A stretch of 64,000 nucleotides of DNA from Oenanthe sinensis. Lineage: Eukaryota; Streptophyta; Magnoliopsida; Apiales; Apiaceae. The translations under genes were made by a program, and so were the position numbers. A model generated the notes under the pieces. It saw only the letters and a list, made by a program, of their open reading frames with translations, ran no database searches and was not told the origin of the DNA. The stretch is from assembly GCA_028671895.1 (NCBI GenBank), contig CM053801.1, forward strand, positions 17,707,375-17,771,374, given 5' to 3'. Below are positions 24,600-36,846 of this stretch, in pieces (the first letter of the stretch is position 1; every line of letters starts with the position of its first letter).

Positions 24600-26882
24600 A
24601 TAACTCGTAACTTATACATCATATGTATTTTTAGTTTGATTTTTGGGTCCGATTCTAACTCGTCGGATTTTGATCGGTGTTTTCTTGTTTTGGGTGGAAT
24701 CAGAGCTACGTAGCTCGTTTCTCGATTCTGGCACATAAGTTGTGTTGTATGTATATCCAGTATCTCATGGAGTTATGGGTATGGTCTTCGTATATGATTG
24801 AGTCGATTCTAAGTCGCCGGAATTTGACTAGATTTTGTCTGATTTTCACTTTCCCAGCTATCCATGGCTTGTTTGTTTATGTGGTATGCTTGGCTAAGTT
24901 TCTGGTAGCTATAGATTTGTATTGATATGCTTTTGATCGAGTTTGATTGAGGTTGGGAGCCGTCGGATTCTGGAGGTCATCGGAAAACCGCCAACTTTCC
25001 CGAAATTGTGGTTCATGGCTTCCGTTTGTTGGCTGGGTGATGGCAGGTGTGTTGTTGGGTTGATGTAACATATAATAAGATTGAAAAACAATTTCAACGA
25101 GACTTTTTCTAGAAGCTGGCCTCGCCGGAAAATTTCCCAGAAAATTTCCCGGCTGTCTTCTTCGACGAGACTTTTATTTTCAAAAATTAGTCTTAATTCC
25201 AAAATTCTTTCAAAATTTATTCTTTAATTCAAAAAATACTTTTAAAAACCAAAATAAATTATTTTAATTTCAAAATTGATTTAATTTAATTATCTTAATT
25301 TATTTAGATAATAATTTAATTATTTTAGATTGATTTATTAATTTAATTTAATTAATTAAATATTATTTAAATATAATAAAAAATAATTGGATTTAATTAT
25401 TTTGAGAAATAAAAATGATTTATTTATTTATTATTTAATAATCCCTTTACCCATTTTAAATGAAACAAATTTGTTTGAGACCTTAAAAATAATCTAGAAG
25501 TTACAAAAATAGTTTCAATTCCCAAATTTATTTATAAACCTGGATTAATATTTTATAAAATATTTCTAGGGATTAAATAATTATCCGGAGGGGATAATAA
25601 TGATCCACTTTGACTAGAATAATATTTAGAGTCTTCTAATAATTATTTGATTGATCTTTTCTTATTGAATCATATTTGTTATGCGATTTATGTGCCTACA
25701 TGCTTTCTAATTATTGTTAATTATTTATTTATTTTTACTGTTTAATATTGATGCAACGTATGGGTAGACACTAGAACATGAGAAAGACTTATGTTTAGAG
25801 ATGTATATATGTCTAGCTGTCTAAAATAAAATATTCTATTTTTAGACGAGCGAGGTACCATACAGAGGTTTAGGATAGTTTACCAGTTTATCAGCACTTA
25901 GCGAGTTACTTTACCGGCTACTTTAAAAGGCAAGTATTTTCTCCTTGATCATCTTAAACACTTTGATTTATATTTTCATTTATTCGTATCATGACAAATA
26001 GTTATTGTTCAGAACTATTTGTGAATCTTAAATATTTTTATTGTGCAACAGAGTTACTAGTTATTGGTACTCCTGATATTGGAAGTTGATTATAATAAAC
26101 ACTTCATATCTTGTGTTATCGTAGTAAATAATGAGGATATGGTCTATATTTAAAACTAAACATACATTTGAGTTCGGTTGCTCTATTGGATTGAAATTTT
26201 TAGCGTAAGTGACTTCGTAGTTGGGTCCAGCATTTTTAGGAGGATATGATAACCATTTCATCTTCATATAGGCTAACATTACTTGCCTATTTGGTACCTA
26301 TTATGAATCCTTGTTATATCTATGGGTATAAAAATGTACTGATATGATATAAAGAGGTCCTATTACTTTTAAACTGATTAGGTGACAATAGTGTTTATAT
26401 TTTTATCCAATCCATATTGCCAGCATGGCTCTTATATATTGTAGTTGAGCAGTTGATTCATTTCTATGACATACTGCATTAGTTTAGTTTCGATATAAAC
26501 TGTGATTTATTTACCGTTCAATTTTTATTATAAATTGTTTCACATTCCGTTTTTTATTCAGATAATATATCCTGATTTTTTCGATTGCTTTATATATACT
26601 CGTTGAGCATTTCTTTGGCTCACTCTTACTTTCTATTAAATCTTGTCAGACTGTCAATATGAGCAATACCAACAGTTTCATCAGGCAGAGAGAGATAGGT
26701 GTCGGGACCGCTCGTTTCTCGGGCCTCCCATGTATTAAGTTGTTTTAGTATGTCTGTAGATAGTGCTTGTAATAAAACTGAATCTAGACTTAAAACCTAT
26801 CTAGACTTATAGATTTGAGTATGTCTCGTTGAGCATTTCTTTGGTTCACTCTTACTTTCTATTAAATCTTGACAGTCTGTAG
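24600..26882. repeat. Unclassified LTR-like repeat DNA with a 55-bp direct repeat
   Basis: The first part has GCCGGAAA/TTTCCCGG-rich DNA (24780-25180) and the rest is AT-rich, with no ORF resembling a gene. A stretch of about 55 bp beginning TCGTTGAGCATTTCTTTGG occurs at about 26599-26655 and again at about 26827-26882. The style resembles an LTR of a Ty3/gypsy element, but no coding domain or primer site is present, so the class is a guess. Its right edge coincides with the truncation of the family B LTR. Confidence 0.35.
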
Positions 26883-27509
26883 CTTTTGCATTTTATCTTA
26901 TATCATGTGTCTTGTTCTCTCTGCAAGTTTTCTTGTAGACTTGTCATTATCATCCAAAAATTTGACTAACCCAGATCATATGCTTCTATATCTTTTTTGT
27001 TGCTTCTGCATATCTCCTTCAAATTAGATGTTTAAAGCAGTTGATAACTCACACAACATCCATCCTCTCGATAAGTCATAATGCAGACTTCTCGATCAGC
27101 TACTCTAAGACTTCTCGATCAGCTACTCTGAGACTTCTCGATCAATTACTCTGAGACTTCTCGATCAGTCTAATTTTTAGACTTCTCGATTAGACTTTCC
27201 TTTAGACTTCTCGATCACTTCATCAACTGTCTTCTCGGATGTTTATTCTGGACTTTTTGAACAATTGGTTAGCACACTTTTCTACATTGAGACTTCACTA
27301 TATACATCACTTCTCGATTGACTGCAGTTCTTTGACTTCTTGAATGATTCATTTAGGCTTTGCTACTCATATTATTGAAACTTCTCGACCAGTTCATTTG
27401 TAGAATTCTCGAATAATTAATTGCCTTAGACAGAATTTTCAACTTGAACTTCTTACTTGTTGAGGCCTTATTCTTCCTGATGCATGATCAATCAATCTTG
27501 AATCTTTTA
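26883..27509 (-). mobile_element. Truncated copia LTR, family B (minus strand)
   Basis: Reverse-complemented, it aligns with 16930 to about 17590, including a GCATNAGG..AGAAT..CCTCA..TAAGAAGTTCA stretch and the same TCGAGAAGTC words (seen here as GACTTCTCGATCA at 27080-27420). The TATA half of the LTR is missing: it stops at 26883. The family C LTR begins next to it. Confidence 0.65.
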
Positions 27510-28623
27510 TGTTATTCCTTAGAACAATGTCAATATTTGTAGAAGGGGGGGTTGAATACAAATATTAAAACTTTTTGTGTGTTCTAATATTTGTTCTTGA
27601 TGTTTGATAGAATAAGAGAATAAGTTCGAACAAATTAATGCTGAAAAATAAAACTGAACAAAGAGATTTAAAATTATTGATGGATTGGTTTTTTCATCAA
27701 TGTATATTTTTGCTCAATGCTCCTAGGTTAAAAGAAACCTAGCTGCGTTTACAAGATTAGAAAACAAATCAACTGTTCTTACACATGTGCTCTCAAGCTT
27801 GAACAGTTGATTAAGAAATATGTCTAACTTGTATGTTTTCTAATAATGCTACTACACTTGTTTATATACCACAAGTGTTCTTTTACAATTCCTATTCTAG
27901 GATTGTTTCTACCTGCCTTCCTTTTACCTTTTTCTATTTTACAGAAAGGTTTGAAAGACAGCTTCTGATTGAGTCTTCACAGTCACTCTAGACTGTCTTC
28001 CATAGGTGTGCTTTTGTTCTCTGGATCTTCAACAGATATTCTTTCTGTGTTGTCACACTCAATTGATAATTTGCTGTCAAGCATATCAATTGATCCATTC
28101 TTTAATCCATCAACTGATGTACTTCTTCGATTGATCTTTATATCCATCGATTGATAAAAGATGTCTTATCGATTGATAGATGTTATCAATCGATATATCA
28201 GTCGATGGGTCTTCACATCAGTTGATGGTCTTCAATCCTTGGCTTGGCTTCTTCGATTGATCCTCCATCCATCGATGCTTCAATATCAATTGATCATCCT
28301 TCACTTGTGCAATTTCCTGTCTTCACATAATTACAATTTAACAGTTTAATTTACACATCAATTGATGATCCATATCAATCGACTCTAACATCAATTGATG
28401 AACAAAATATCAATTGATTTACACCTTATCGATTGAAATAGACTAAGTACACTTATGCTACAATCCAAATTATCAGTTGATTCATATAAACACTTCAACT
28501 GATAAATGGTTTCCTGATCAATTGATATTTATAACTTTCATATCAATTGATCAGTTATAACAAATAAAATTTCTATGATTCTAAGATTAATGTTATCATC
28601 AAATCACATGTAGATTCCTAACA
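27510..28623 (-). mobile_element. Copia LTR, family C (3' LTR of a minus-strand element)
   Basis: On the minus strand it starts TGTTAGGAATCTACATG at 28623, next to a polypurine tract (AGGGGGAGAT, 28624-28633). It has a GTATATAAACAAG TATA region near 27865, then ATTCAACCCCCCCTTCTAC, and ends at ACA near 27510 (27528 is an alternative). More than 20 copies of TCAATTGAT/ATCGATTGAT-type words fill 28050-28560. Confidence 0.75.
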
Positions 28624-28801
28624 ATCTCCCCCTATTTTTGTCTGTGTTATTAACAGGCATAAATCTACTTGATGATAACAAAAACCCTTAAAAAAAATTA
28701 CATTTAGATAGAATCAAGAAACTTAATTGGCACATTAATTTTGGAAGTACCAGATTGATATATAACTCCTGCAAGCAGCTTCAATATCTTCATAATTTAA
28801 T

Positions 28802-31800
28802 TTAGTTCCTCTTCCTCCTTTTCTCAGCATTTTCCTTTAGTTGCCTCATGAAAGAACTTCTCAATATTACTTCATCCCTGTCAGTTTCTCCAAGTTGCCT
28901 CATAAGGTAGTGTATTTCTTCATCTGTGATTTTGTCCAGATATTTGCAGATATCAAAGAACTTTGTGTTGCCCTCTATATCTGTAAAAATCATAGCATAC
29001 TTTGGCTCCAACACCACCTTTTTGACCTGTGACTTCCATAGCTTTAGAGGTGAATCAGGTTCAGCTTCTGCCTTGGATCTTCTTAACCTTGAAATTTGTT
29101 GTTGTATCTCCTGAGCAATTGTTGTGTTGAGTTTATACTTTCTGTTGAGTAGAGGAAGAATAGTCTTTAAAACATTGTAGCTTTGCTTCATTATCACCTT
29201 CAATGAATAGATTGTTTTCACTCCATTTTCATACTCCAACCTCATTGATTCTTCATGGTTAGAGGTTGCATGGTGAGTCCTTACTCCAATTAATCCTTTT
29301 TCATTGATTACTGGTATTCCCTTCAAATCATAACCTTCAATTGTGACCTCCTCCTTGATTTCTTCTTGTTGACCCTGGAGGTTTTCCTGAACCACTATTT
29401 CTTGAGTACAACTTGACCTTTTCTTGGCCATAGAAACTTTTCTCCTTTTTCTCAAAGGTTGCTCTGCCTGTAGCTCTTCTTCCAAATGTCATTGCATTTC
29501 CATCTGTCTAGCAATCTCTTCATTCTCCCTTTCTCTCCTTGAGGCATCTGAGATTCCTGTAGTGATGGCTCCTTGAAGTAACTTTTGACTTACTGGTTTA
29601 GTCTCTTTCTTCTTCTCTTCTTCAATCACTATTGCTTTCCCTTTCTTCTTTTCTTTAAGAGCTTCAATATCCAATTGAAGAAAAGCTTCTGTATTTGAGT
29701 TTCTTTCCTTGGCAGCCTTTTGTGCATCTTCATTTAATTTTCTTGTTTGAGCAATGAACTCATCCAAGTCTCCTTTTTCTACTGCCTCTGTTACTAACTC
29801 AGTGCTTCTCCTTAGATCTTCAATTCTTTTCTTTTCTCTCTCAATCATTGTTTGAGTTTCTTTCTCCCTAGAAATTCTACTAGCTTCAAGATCATCATCA
29901 AACTTCTTGTAATCTTTCTTTTTCTGTTCTAAATTATCTTTTGGAGAATTAGATGACTTAGATTTCTTTGAAGATTGATTGTCCATGTTACTTCTGCTTT
30001 TATCTCTTCTCGGTGCAGAACCACCAATGCCACTTGACTTATCCATACCAGAACCACCTATTCCACCACTTCCACTGCCTTTGCCATTACCACCATCATC
30101 ATCCTTCTTCTTTGTATTCTCCCCCTTTTTGTTATCATCAATTGGAGGGGGTGGTGGAAGTCTGTCAAGAAACTTTTGAAGAATGGAAGCATGGAGACTT
30201 TGACCTCTGATAATATCATCCATCTTCTTTTCTAGAGAACATACTCTTGTCTCCAAAGATGTAAAATTTTTGGATTCTTTGAAAAGCTTGTCTTTGATGC
30301 TATTCATGGTGTTGAATGGTAGCTTCTCATCCAATCTCCTATCCATTGCATCCTTGTTAGATGAGATAGAGTCTTTAATCCTCTCCAGTTCCCTCCTTAC
30401 TCCTGTTACTGTCATCTTTTGAATTTTCATTGATTCTCTCATATAGTGAGCAATTATCCTTTGAGTAGGATCTTCAATTTCTCCTTCCACCATTGCTCTT
30501 CTATATTGAGAGAGAATTTCAGTCTCAGCAGCTTCTAAGGAACCATCAATAGTGCTCATCCATGGCTCTTCATCAGAATCACTCTCCAACTCTTCAGGTG
30601 CCATATAACAAGTGTCTGTTGTATTGGCGATGCTTTCCTTCAGATTCCAGGTCCTTTGATCTGTATGATCAATGCCCAAGAGTTGTTCTGCATTCCTGTT
30701 ACTTGAAGTAGCCAACCCTTGATATTGTGGATCAGGATGAATGAAATTCTTTGGATCCAATTCACCAGCATCTATTTCCTCTTCAAAGTCCTTAGCAATT
30801 CCACTCCCACTAGCTTCAGCATTATTTGCTCCCCCTATCTCCTTTACTCCTTCTTCTGCCATCATTTCAATTTCCAATTCCTGTGCAAAAAGTAGACTGT
30901 TTTTATCACTTTCACTCATCTCTCTATTTTGCATCAGGATCTCATCCTGGAATCTCACCTCTCCCTCACTCATTTCTTTTGCACCTACTAAGGTGGGGCC
31001 CTCAAGTGTTTCACTCTCATTCCTGGAAGAAATAGGAATGTTTTTACTCACTTCCTCTCCTTTTGCCAGGTTACTATCCTGCCTCTCACTCAACTCACTC
31101 AATCCTAAGAGTGTTTGTGCAACATCAATTGATTGATCATCAATTGATGTATTGACATTATCAGTTGAAGTGGTGTTTGGGATATCCATCGATTGATGCA
31201 TACCCATCGATTGATCTTGAGTATCGATCGATGGCTTATCAGTCGATGGCTGAATATCAATTGATGAAGGAACATCAATTGATGGAGAAAAAACAGTTGA
31301 GATAATTTGTGAAGTTATGTTTGAGATGATATTGGAAATAGAATCCTGAAAATTCTGAGAAGAAGATTCAGGGGAGAGTGTTGGCTTCTCCTTGAAAAAC
31401 AAAGAAGGAGAATCTGAAAATGTTCGATAGTCTATCAAAACATTTTCTGAAGAAGTTTGAGATGGGGATAGAAGAATAGAAGAGATAGGAATTGAAAGAG
31501 AATGGGGCTGCATCTCATCATTTATATGAGATGCATCATGCAGACTTTGTGAAGGCTCCTCCACAGTTTCCTGTGGTTTTGCAGTGTGTGATTCCCCAAG
31601 TGCAAAGGTGACTTTCTTTTCTCTTCTTTTGTATGGTGTTAGTGTTTTGGCTTTTGTGTCCCCAATTTGATTCTGTGCCCCTGGTTGTGGGCTATTTTCA
31701 ATATTGTCATCCTTTTGAGAGAATGACAATAGGGATGTGGTATTTTCCATGTTAACATCCACAGTCTTTTGGGAGACTATGGAGTGGCTAGGTTGAGGTT

Positions 31801-32857
31801 GCACACCCTCACTCTCCTTATCCTTCTGGGTTCTTAGATATTCCCCAGTTCCCTCACCACCTACATCCTCCTCTAATCTATCTACCACACTAGTTGATTT
31901 TCTTTTCTTGGTTTTTACAACAGCAGGTTTTTGAGAACCTGTTGAGGTTGGTTTCTTAGATTTGGATTTAGAGATTGGTTGTGTGGCCTGGGTAGGAGGG
32001 TTGGGGTCATTACTACCACCCTCCATAGTCACAGAAGGCAAGGAAGAATTAGGTTTAGAAGAGTTTAAAGTAGAGATAAATACCTGAACAAAAGGGGGAT
32101 AGATCAATTCCACATTGCTGTGAAGATTGATCCTAACCAAGTCTTTAAAGACCCTTTTGTTTTGAGTCCAGCAATCCAAAATTTCTGTATTCCTGTCAAT
32201 CTCAATATCCTTGACAAAGTGGTTAATAATAATCATAATAAATCTTGCATAATAAATATGATTAGATCTATTTATTTTATTCCCCAATTTGGCAGATATT
32301 TCATTGAGTAACAGGCTTCCTAAATTATGATATCTATCATATAAAATGCTATACCCTACTTGTTACATACTAGTTGTTATTGCATCAAAATTACTAACCT
32401 TACCAGAAAAACACTTTATTAAAGCATCAAAGAAATATGACCATTCTTTTCTTAGATTCTTTCTAACAATACTACCTAGACTAGCATCAGGAGCAGTATA
32501 GTTGATTTCCCTAAGCATGTTTCTAATATCTGTGTCAGTGGGTGCATTTTCGGTATTATTTGCAGGAATATTTAAACACTCACCCAAGACCACAGTGGTT
32601 AGAATATACCTTTGTCCTTTGCATTCAAAGGAGATTGTAGAAAAATCATCTGCTACTTCTGTTGTTGTCCAGAATTCTTCAACTAGATTGCACACTATTT
32701 TTGGTGCTTCTGAGAGGGCCTTTGCAATTTTCGAACTCTTTAGAAATTCCATTAGGGGATGAAATTCTGTTGGGGCTTCCTCCACCATAGTGCAAGCAAC
32801 GAAGTTGTTGAGCTCATAGTAGAATCCAGATTGTGAGACTTTCTTTGAAGATGCCAT
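28802..32857 (-). pseudogene. Nearly intact third ORF (ORF3) of a Sirevirus-like element, about 1,350 codons
   Basis: It reads from ATG at 32857 to the stop at 28802 in one frame. Only two in-frame stops interrupt it: TAA near 32363 and TGA near 29486. An N-terminal ordered domain (about 250 residues, with FYYELNNFVAC and ...YARFIMIIINHFV) resembles the N-terminal region of plant Sirevirus third ORFs. A long Ser/Thr/Pro disordered middle carries Ser-Ile-Asp repeats. A Gly/Ser linker and Lys/Glu coiled-coil helices follow (29600-29900), then a basic LRKRRKVSMAKKR stretch like a nuclear localisation signal and a folded C-terminus. There is no signal peptide and no convincing membrane anchor, so 'envelope' is a poor name. 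It lies between pol (33540) and the 3' LTR. Function is unknown. Confidence 0.75.
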
Positions 32858-33539
32858 TATCGTGTTTGAAGATTTATAATTGAATTAACTGGCAAACTTG
32901 TTAGTAATTATAACAGAAATAATAAATAGACAATAGTAGATTAGGGTTCTTAGCAAGAGATAGATACAGAGTAAGTTCGAAGATTGAGAAAGAGAAAGAG
33001 ATAGAAAAATCGATAGTAAAAATGCAAGTAAGAATTAAAAGAAGTTTTAATCTCACTATTTATATTTACTGATTTCCCAACCAATTTCTTACTCAAAATA
33101 GAACTAAATCGACCGTTGGAAGAGTATTGATAATTAAAAGTTACCAATTTTGGCAATCGATTGTTATACATACAGGAATGTACGTTTTAATCAATTGATA
33201 AAATAAGTAATCAACGGCTAGATTTTTGTACAGGTCGATTGATGACATGGACCCCTTTAAATTCTAGGTCATCGATTGATAAATTGTTTATCCATCGACA
33301 GGTACAATTATCCATCGATAGACAAATATATCATCGATTGATATATCTATCTGTCGATAGTTACCCCTATCCATCGATAAACAAATATATCATCAATTGA
33401 TATATTTATCTGTCGACAGCTCCATTAATATCCATTGATATGTAAAATATTTATCAGTTGATTATTGAAGAATCAATAATTTAACATAGTCAATGGCTAC
33501 ATGTACTATAAATACATAACTTGTCAGACATTTAAAGGA
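32858..33539 (-). repeat. pol-ORF3 spacer with iterated ATCGATTGAT words
   Basis: Between RNase H and ORF3, about 330 bp (33140-33470) contain roughly 15 copies of ATCGATTGAT, ATCAATTGAT, CTGTCGATAG and CCATCGATA-type words. They are the same family as in the LTR at 27510-28623. No ORF is present. The spacer may contain the ORF3 promoter or leader, by inference from its position. Confidence 0.6.
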
Positions 33540-34103
33540 TTAGATATAATTAAGCATACCTAAATCACAGACCAATCTATTGAAGGTAGATTCATCTAAT
33601 GGTTTGGTAAAAATGTCTGCAAGTTGTCTTTCACTAGGGACAAAATGTAATTCAACTGTACCATTCATTACATGTTCCCTAATGAAGTGATACCTTATGT
33701 CAATGTGCTTGGTTCTGGAATGTTGTACAGGATTTTCTGTTATAGCAATGGCACTTGTATTATCACAGAAAATAGGAATCTTGTTCAAGTTGAACCCATA
33801 GTCAAGTAGTTGATTCCTCATCCATAATATTTGTGCACAGCAACTTCCAGCTGCAATGTATTCAGCCTCTGCAGTAGATGTAGACACTGAATTCTGCTTC
33901 TTGCTAAACCATGAAACAAGCTTATTTCCTAGAAATTGACAGGAACCTGTTGTGCTTTTTCTGTCAATTCTGCAACCTGCATAATCTGCATCTGAATAAC
34001 CAATTAGATCAAATCCAGAATCTCTAGGATACCAAATTCCAAGATTTGGAGTTCCTTTGAGATATCTGAATATTCTTTTTATTGCAATCAAATGAGATTC
34101 CAA
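33540..34103 (-). pseudogene. Copia RNase H, 5'-truncated pol fragment
   Basis: This is an uninterrupted reading of 187 residues. It has IKRIFRYLKGT, GYSDADYAGC, DRKSTTG, STAEAEYIA, CDNTSAI, SRTKHIDIRYHFIREH and the pol C-terminus LADIFTKPLDESTFNRL. Everything upstream of ESHL is missing, because the sequence switches at about 34104 to a different element on the opposite strand. It belongs to the same element as ORF3 and the family C LTR. Confidence 0.85.
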
Positions 34104-35697
34104 GATAAATGTGTTATTATTGTTTCTACTAACCAGATTCCTCTAGTTGCTAGAAGGGAAGACAATGTGTATGTTTTAGACTTTGAATTGCAGGAAATAG
34201 CTTGCTGCTTAGCTACTGTTGACAATGATCCAACAATCTGGCATAGAAGATTGGGTCATACTCACATGGACTTGCTCAACAGACTATCTAGCAAGAAGTT
34301 AGTGAGAGTTTTGCCAAAATTGAAATATGTCAAGACACAAGTTTGTGATGCATGTCAATTGGGAAAACAGATTCAAAGTTCTCACAAGGCCAAAAAGGTT
34401 GTATCTACTACAAAACCCTTAGAACTATTGTATCTAAATTTATTTGGTCCAGAATCTTATAAGAGTATTGGAGGTAAACAATATAGTTTTGTAATTGTTG
34501 ATGATTATACTCATTTTACTTGGGTTTTATTCCTTCGTACTAAAGATTCTGCTTTTGAAGAATTTAAAAATCTAATTAAGGTACTTGAGAACAAGCTAGA
34601 CACAAGACTTGTATGTATAAGAAGTGATCGAGGTGGTGAATTCAAGAAAGATTTTGTCACTTACTGTGAAGCAAGGGGCATCACTCATGAATTCTATGCA
34701 CCTAGAACTCCACAACAGAATGGAGTAGTAGAAAGAAATAACAGGTCTTTGGAGGAAACTGCTAGAACTTTATTGCAGAAAAACATTCTGCCACGAAGCT
34801 TTTGAGCAGAAGCAGTGAACACAGACTGTTATATTCTCAACAGAGTGGTGATCAGGCCTATTCTTAAGAAAAATCCATATGAGCTATTGAGGAACAAAAG
34901 GCCTAATATCAGTTACTTCAAGGTATTTTTCTCAAAGTGTTTTGTCCTCAAGAAAATTGACAAGGATGGTAAATTCGATGCTAAATCTTATGTAGGCAAT
35001 TTTTCTTGGTTATTCTTTAACTAGTAGAGCATATAGAGTCTTTAATTTAAAGAAACGCATCGTTGATGAGTCTATTGATGTTATATTTCATGAACCTAAT
35101 AATGATTTGCCAAGAGATGAGGAAGATGATTCAGGTTATGATGATGGAAGCAATAAAGCTACTTCTGGAAGTACTAAAGCTAATGCAACATTCAGGTAGT
35201 CAGCAAGCTGACAAGACAAATGAGCAAACTGCTACAACATCTATTGCTCAACAGACAGACAGTCATCAAGCTGAAACATCCAATCAGCTAGCTGACACTA
35301 CAAACTCAGTAGATAATACTATTGAACAGTTGTCTAAACTCAATCTAGGAGGGTCACAAACTCCTATGGCAAGGACAACAATTTCTGCTAGAACTGTCCA
35401 TGAAGAGATATCCCAACATTCTCTCCCCAAAGCTACAAGAACTGTGAAAAATCATCCACCAACACAAATCATTGGTGATGCTTCTGAGAGTGTTAAGACT
35501 AGAAGAGGAAAAGCAAACTTCTGTGCTTTTGTAGCTTTCCTAGCTCAAGAGGAACCCAAAAATGTTCAAGATGCTTTAGAAGATGACAATTGGATTATGG
35601 CTACGCAAGAGGATCTGAATCAATTCAAAAGATGTGATGTGTGGAAACTTGTGGAAAAGCCTAAAGATGTCTCAGTCATTTGTACTAAATGGGTTTT
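34092..35697 (+). pseudogene. Copia pol fragment: integrase and linker (family E element)
   Basis: The integrase zinc region (HRRLGHTH ... CDACQLGK) is followed by the core, with VIVDDYTHFTW, IRSDRGGEF and PRTPQQNGVVERNN. A TGA at about 34804 replaces a Trp codon. Reading resumes at 34815-35024 and, after shifts, in the linker 35063-35697 up to the conserved CTKWVF at the RT start. Gag and protease are absent: the element begins at the inverted junction near 34104. The RT continues at 36847, after a solo LTR. Confidence 0.8.
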
Positions 35698-36846
35698 TAT
35701 TAGGAATTGTGGTATTATCAATGTAATCAACTAATATTTACTTAGATTAATTAATTATTAACTAAGTAAAACATACTGTCATATATAGTATGACAGTATA
35801 TTTACAATAGTTACTTTCTTGTATAAATGTAATAAGTGATCCATGAAGTAGAAGTTCACAAAGTGTTCATGCACAACATAGATCAATTCATTGACAGTAA
35901 CATTCTATAACTAGAGCCTATGACAACACATTCAAGTGACAGCAACTTTTGAAGTAGACGACAACAACTATTTATTGACAGTAAACTCGGCGGAGAATGA
36001 AGACTCTATGACAGCAAGTTTTACTGACAACAACTATCCATTGACAGTAAACTTGGCAGAGATTGAAGAATCAAAGACAACAAGTTTTCTGACAGTAGCT
36101 TTGGCGGGGATAGTTGACAGCATGGTTGGGGAATAGTTGACAGTACCTTTGGATGACAACATGTTTTAGAAGACTGGTGAGCCTGACAGTAAAGTATACG
36201 GTATCAAAGATGTTGTCACCAAAGAGAAGCTAAAGGTTGACAGTAACTTTTAATGAAGCTGACACTCTGTTTCAAGTAGCAGACTAGGTAAAGTTCATTC
36301 ACTGATTGATCTTGACATCTCTACTTAGTCTGTCAAGTCTACTACTGAAACTTGAGAAAAAGCAAGTAAAAAGATGGAGCATGCTCATGGAGTCAAGAAT
36401 GTCAAATCCTCTCAGAGTGCCTTTATCTACAAATGGAGTGAAGACAAGACTTGAGAAGAAAAAGTGAAGTTTCTATTTCGAGTATTGTCCAGGAAACAAG
36501 GAAAAGTACACTTGTAAGTGAGATATGTATTTTAGTTTAAATACACACATCTCACAAACACTTTCCCTTAAGCAACCGAGCTTAACTTTTCTCAAGCATA
36601 GAAACATTAGCATTCTCTTATTATTATATCTATTGAAGCTGAAAAAATCTTTCCAGTCAATTGTAGCAAAAACAAAAATTAATAAAATTAATTTTTGAAG
36701 TAAATCACCTTGTTTCTTTCATTTACTTACTGTTGTATGCTCTCTTAATTTGACATTATCATTTCTTATTTGTTGTTAAGCAAGATCAGCGATAAACTGT
36801 CAAGTTGCATTCAACCCCCCTTCTGCAACACTCTTTTCGTTTAACA
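35698..36846 (+). mobile_element. Solo copia LTR, family D, inserted in the RT reading frame
   Basis: It starts TATTAGGAATTGTGG (a decayed TG start) and ends with CAACCCCCCTTCTGCAACAC leading to TTTAACA. It splits the RT between TKWVF and KNKADEFG. The flanks GTTTT (35693-35697) and ATTTT (36847-36851) match at four of five bases. At least ten TGACAGTAA/TGACAGCAA words occur at 35790-36245. An 11-bp inverted pair (ATACTGTCATA at 35773-35783, TATGACAGTAT at 35789-35799) could form a hairpin. Confidence 0.7.

Noticed and set aside
24877..25202. Minus-strand frames of 64 and 97 codons
   Set aside because: They overlap LTR-like repeat DNA, with no domain and no splice structure.
30741..31136. 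131-codon plus-strand open frame
   Set aside because: It is antisense to the third ORF. The Ser/Leu-rich composition is what the complement of Glu/Asp/Lys-rich codons gives.
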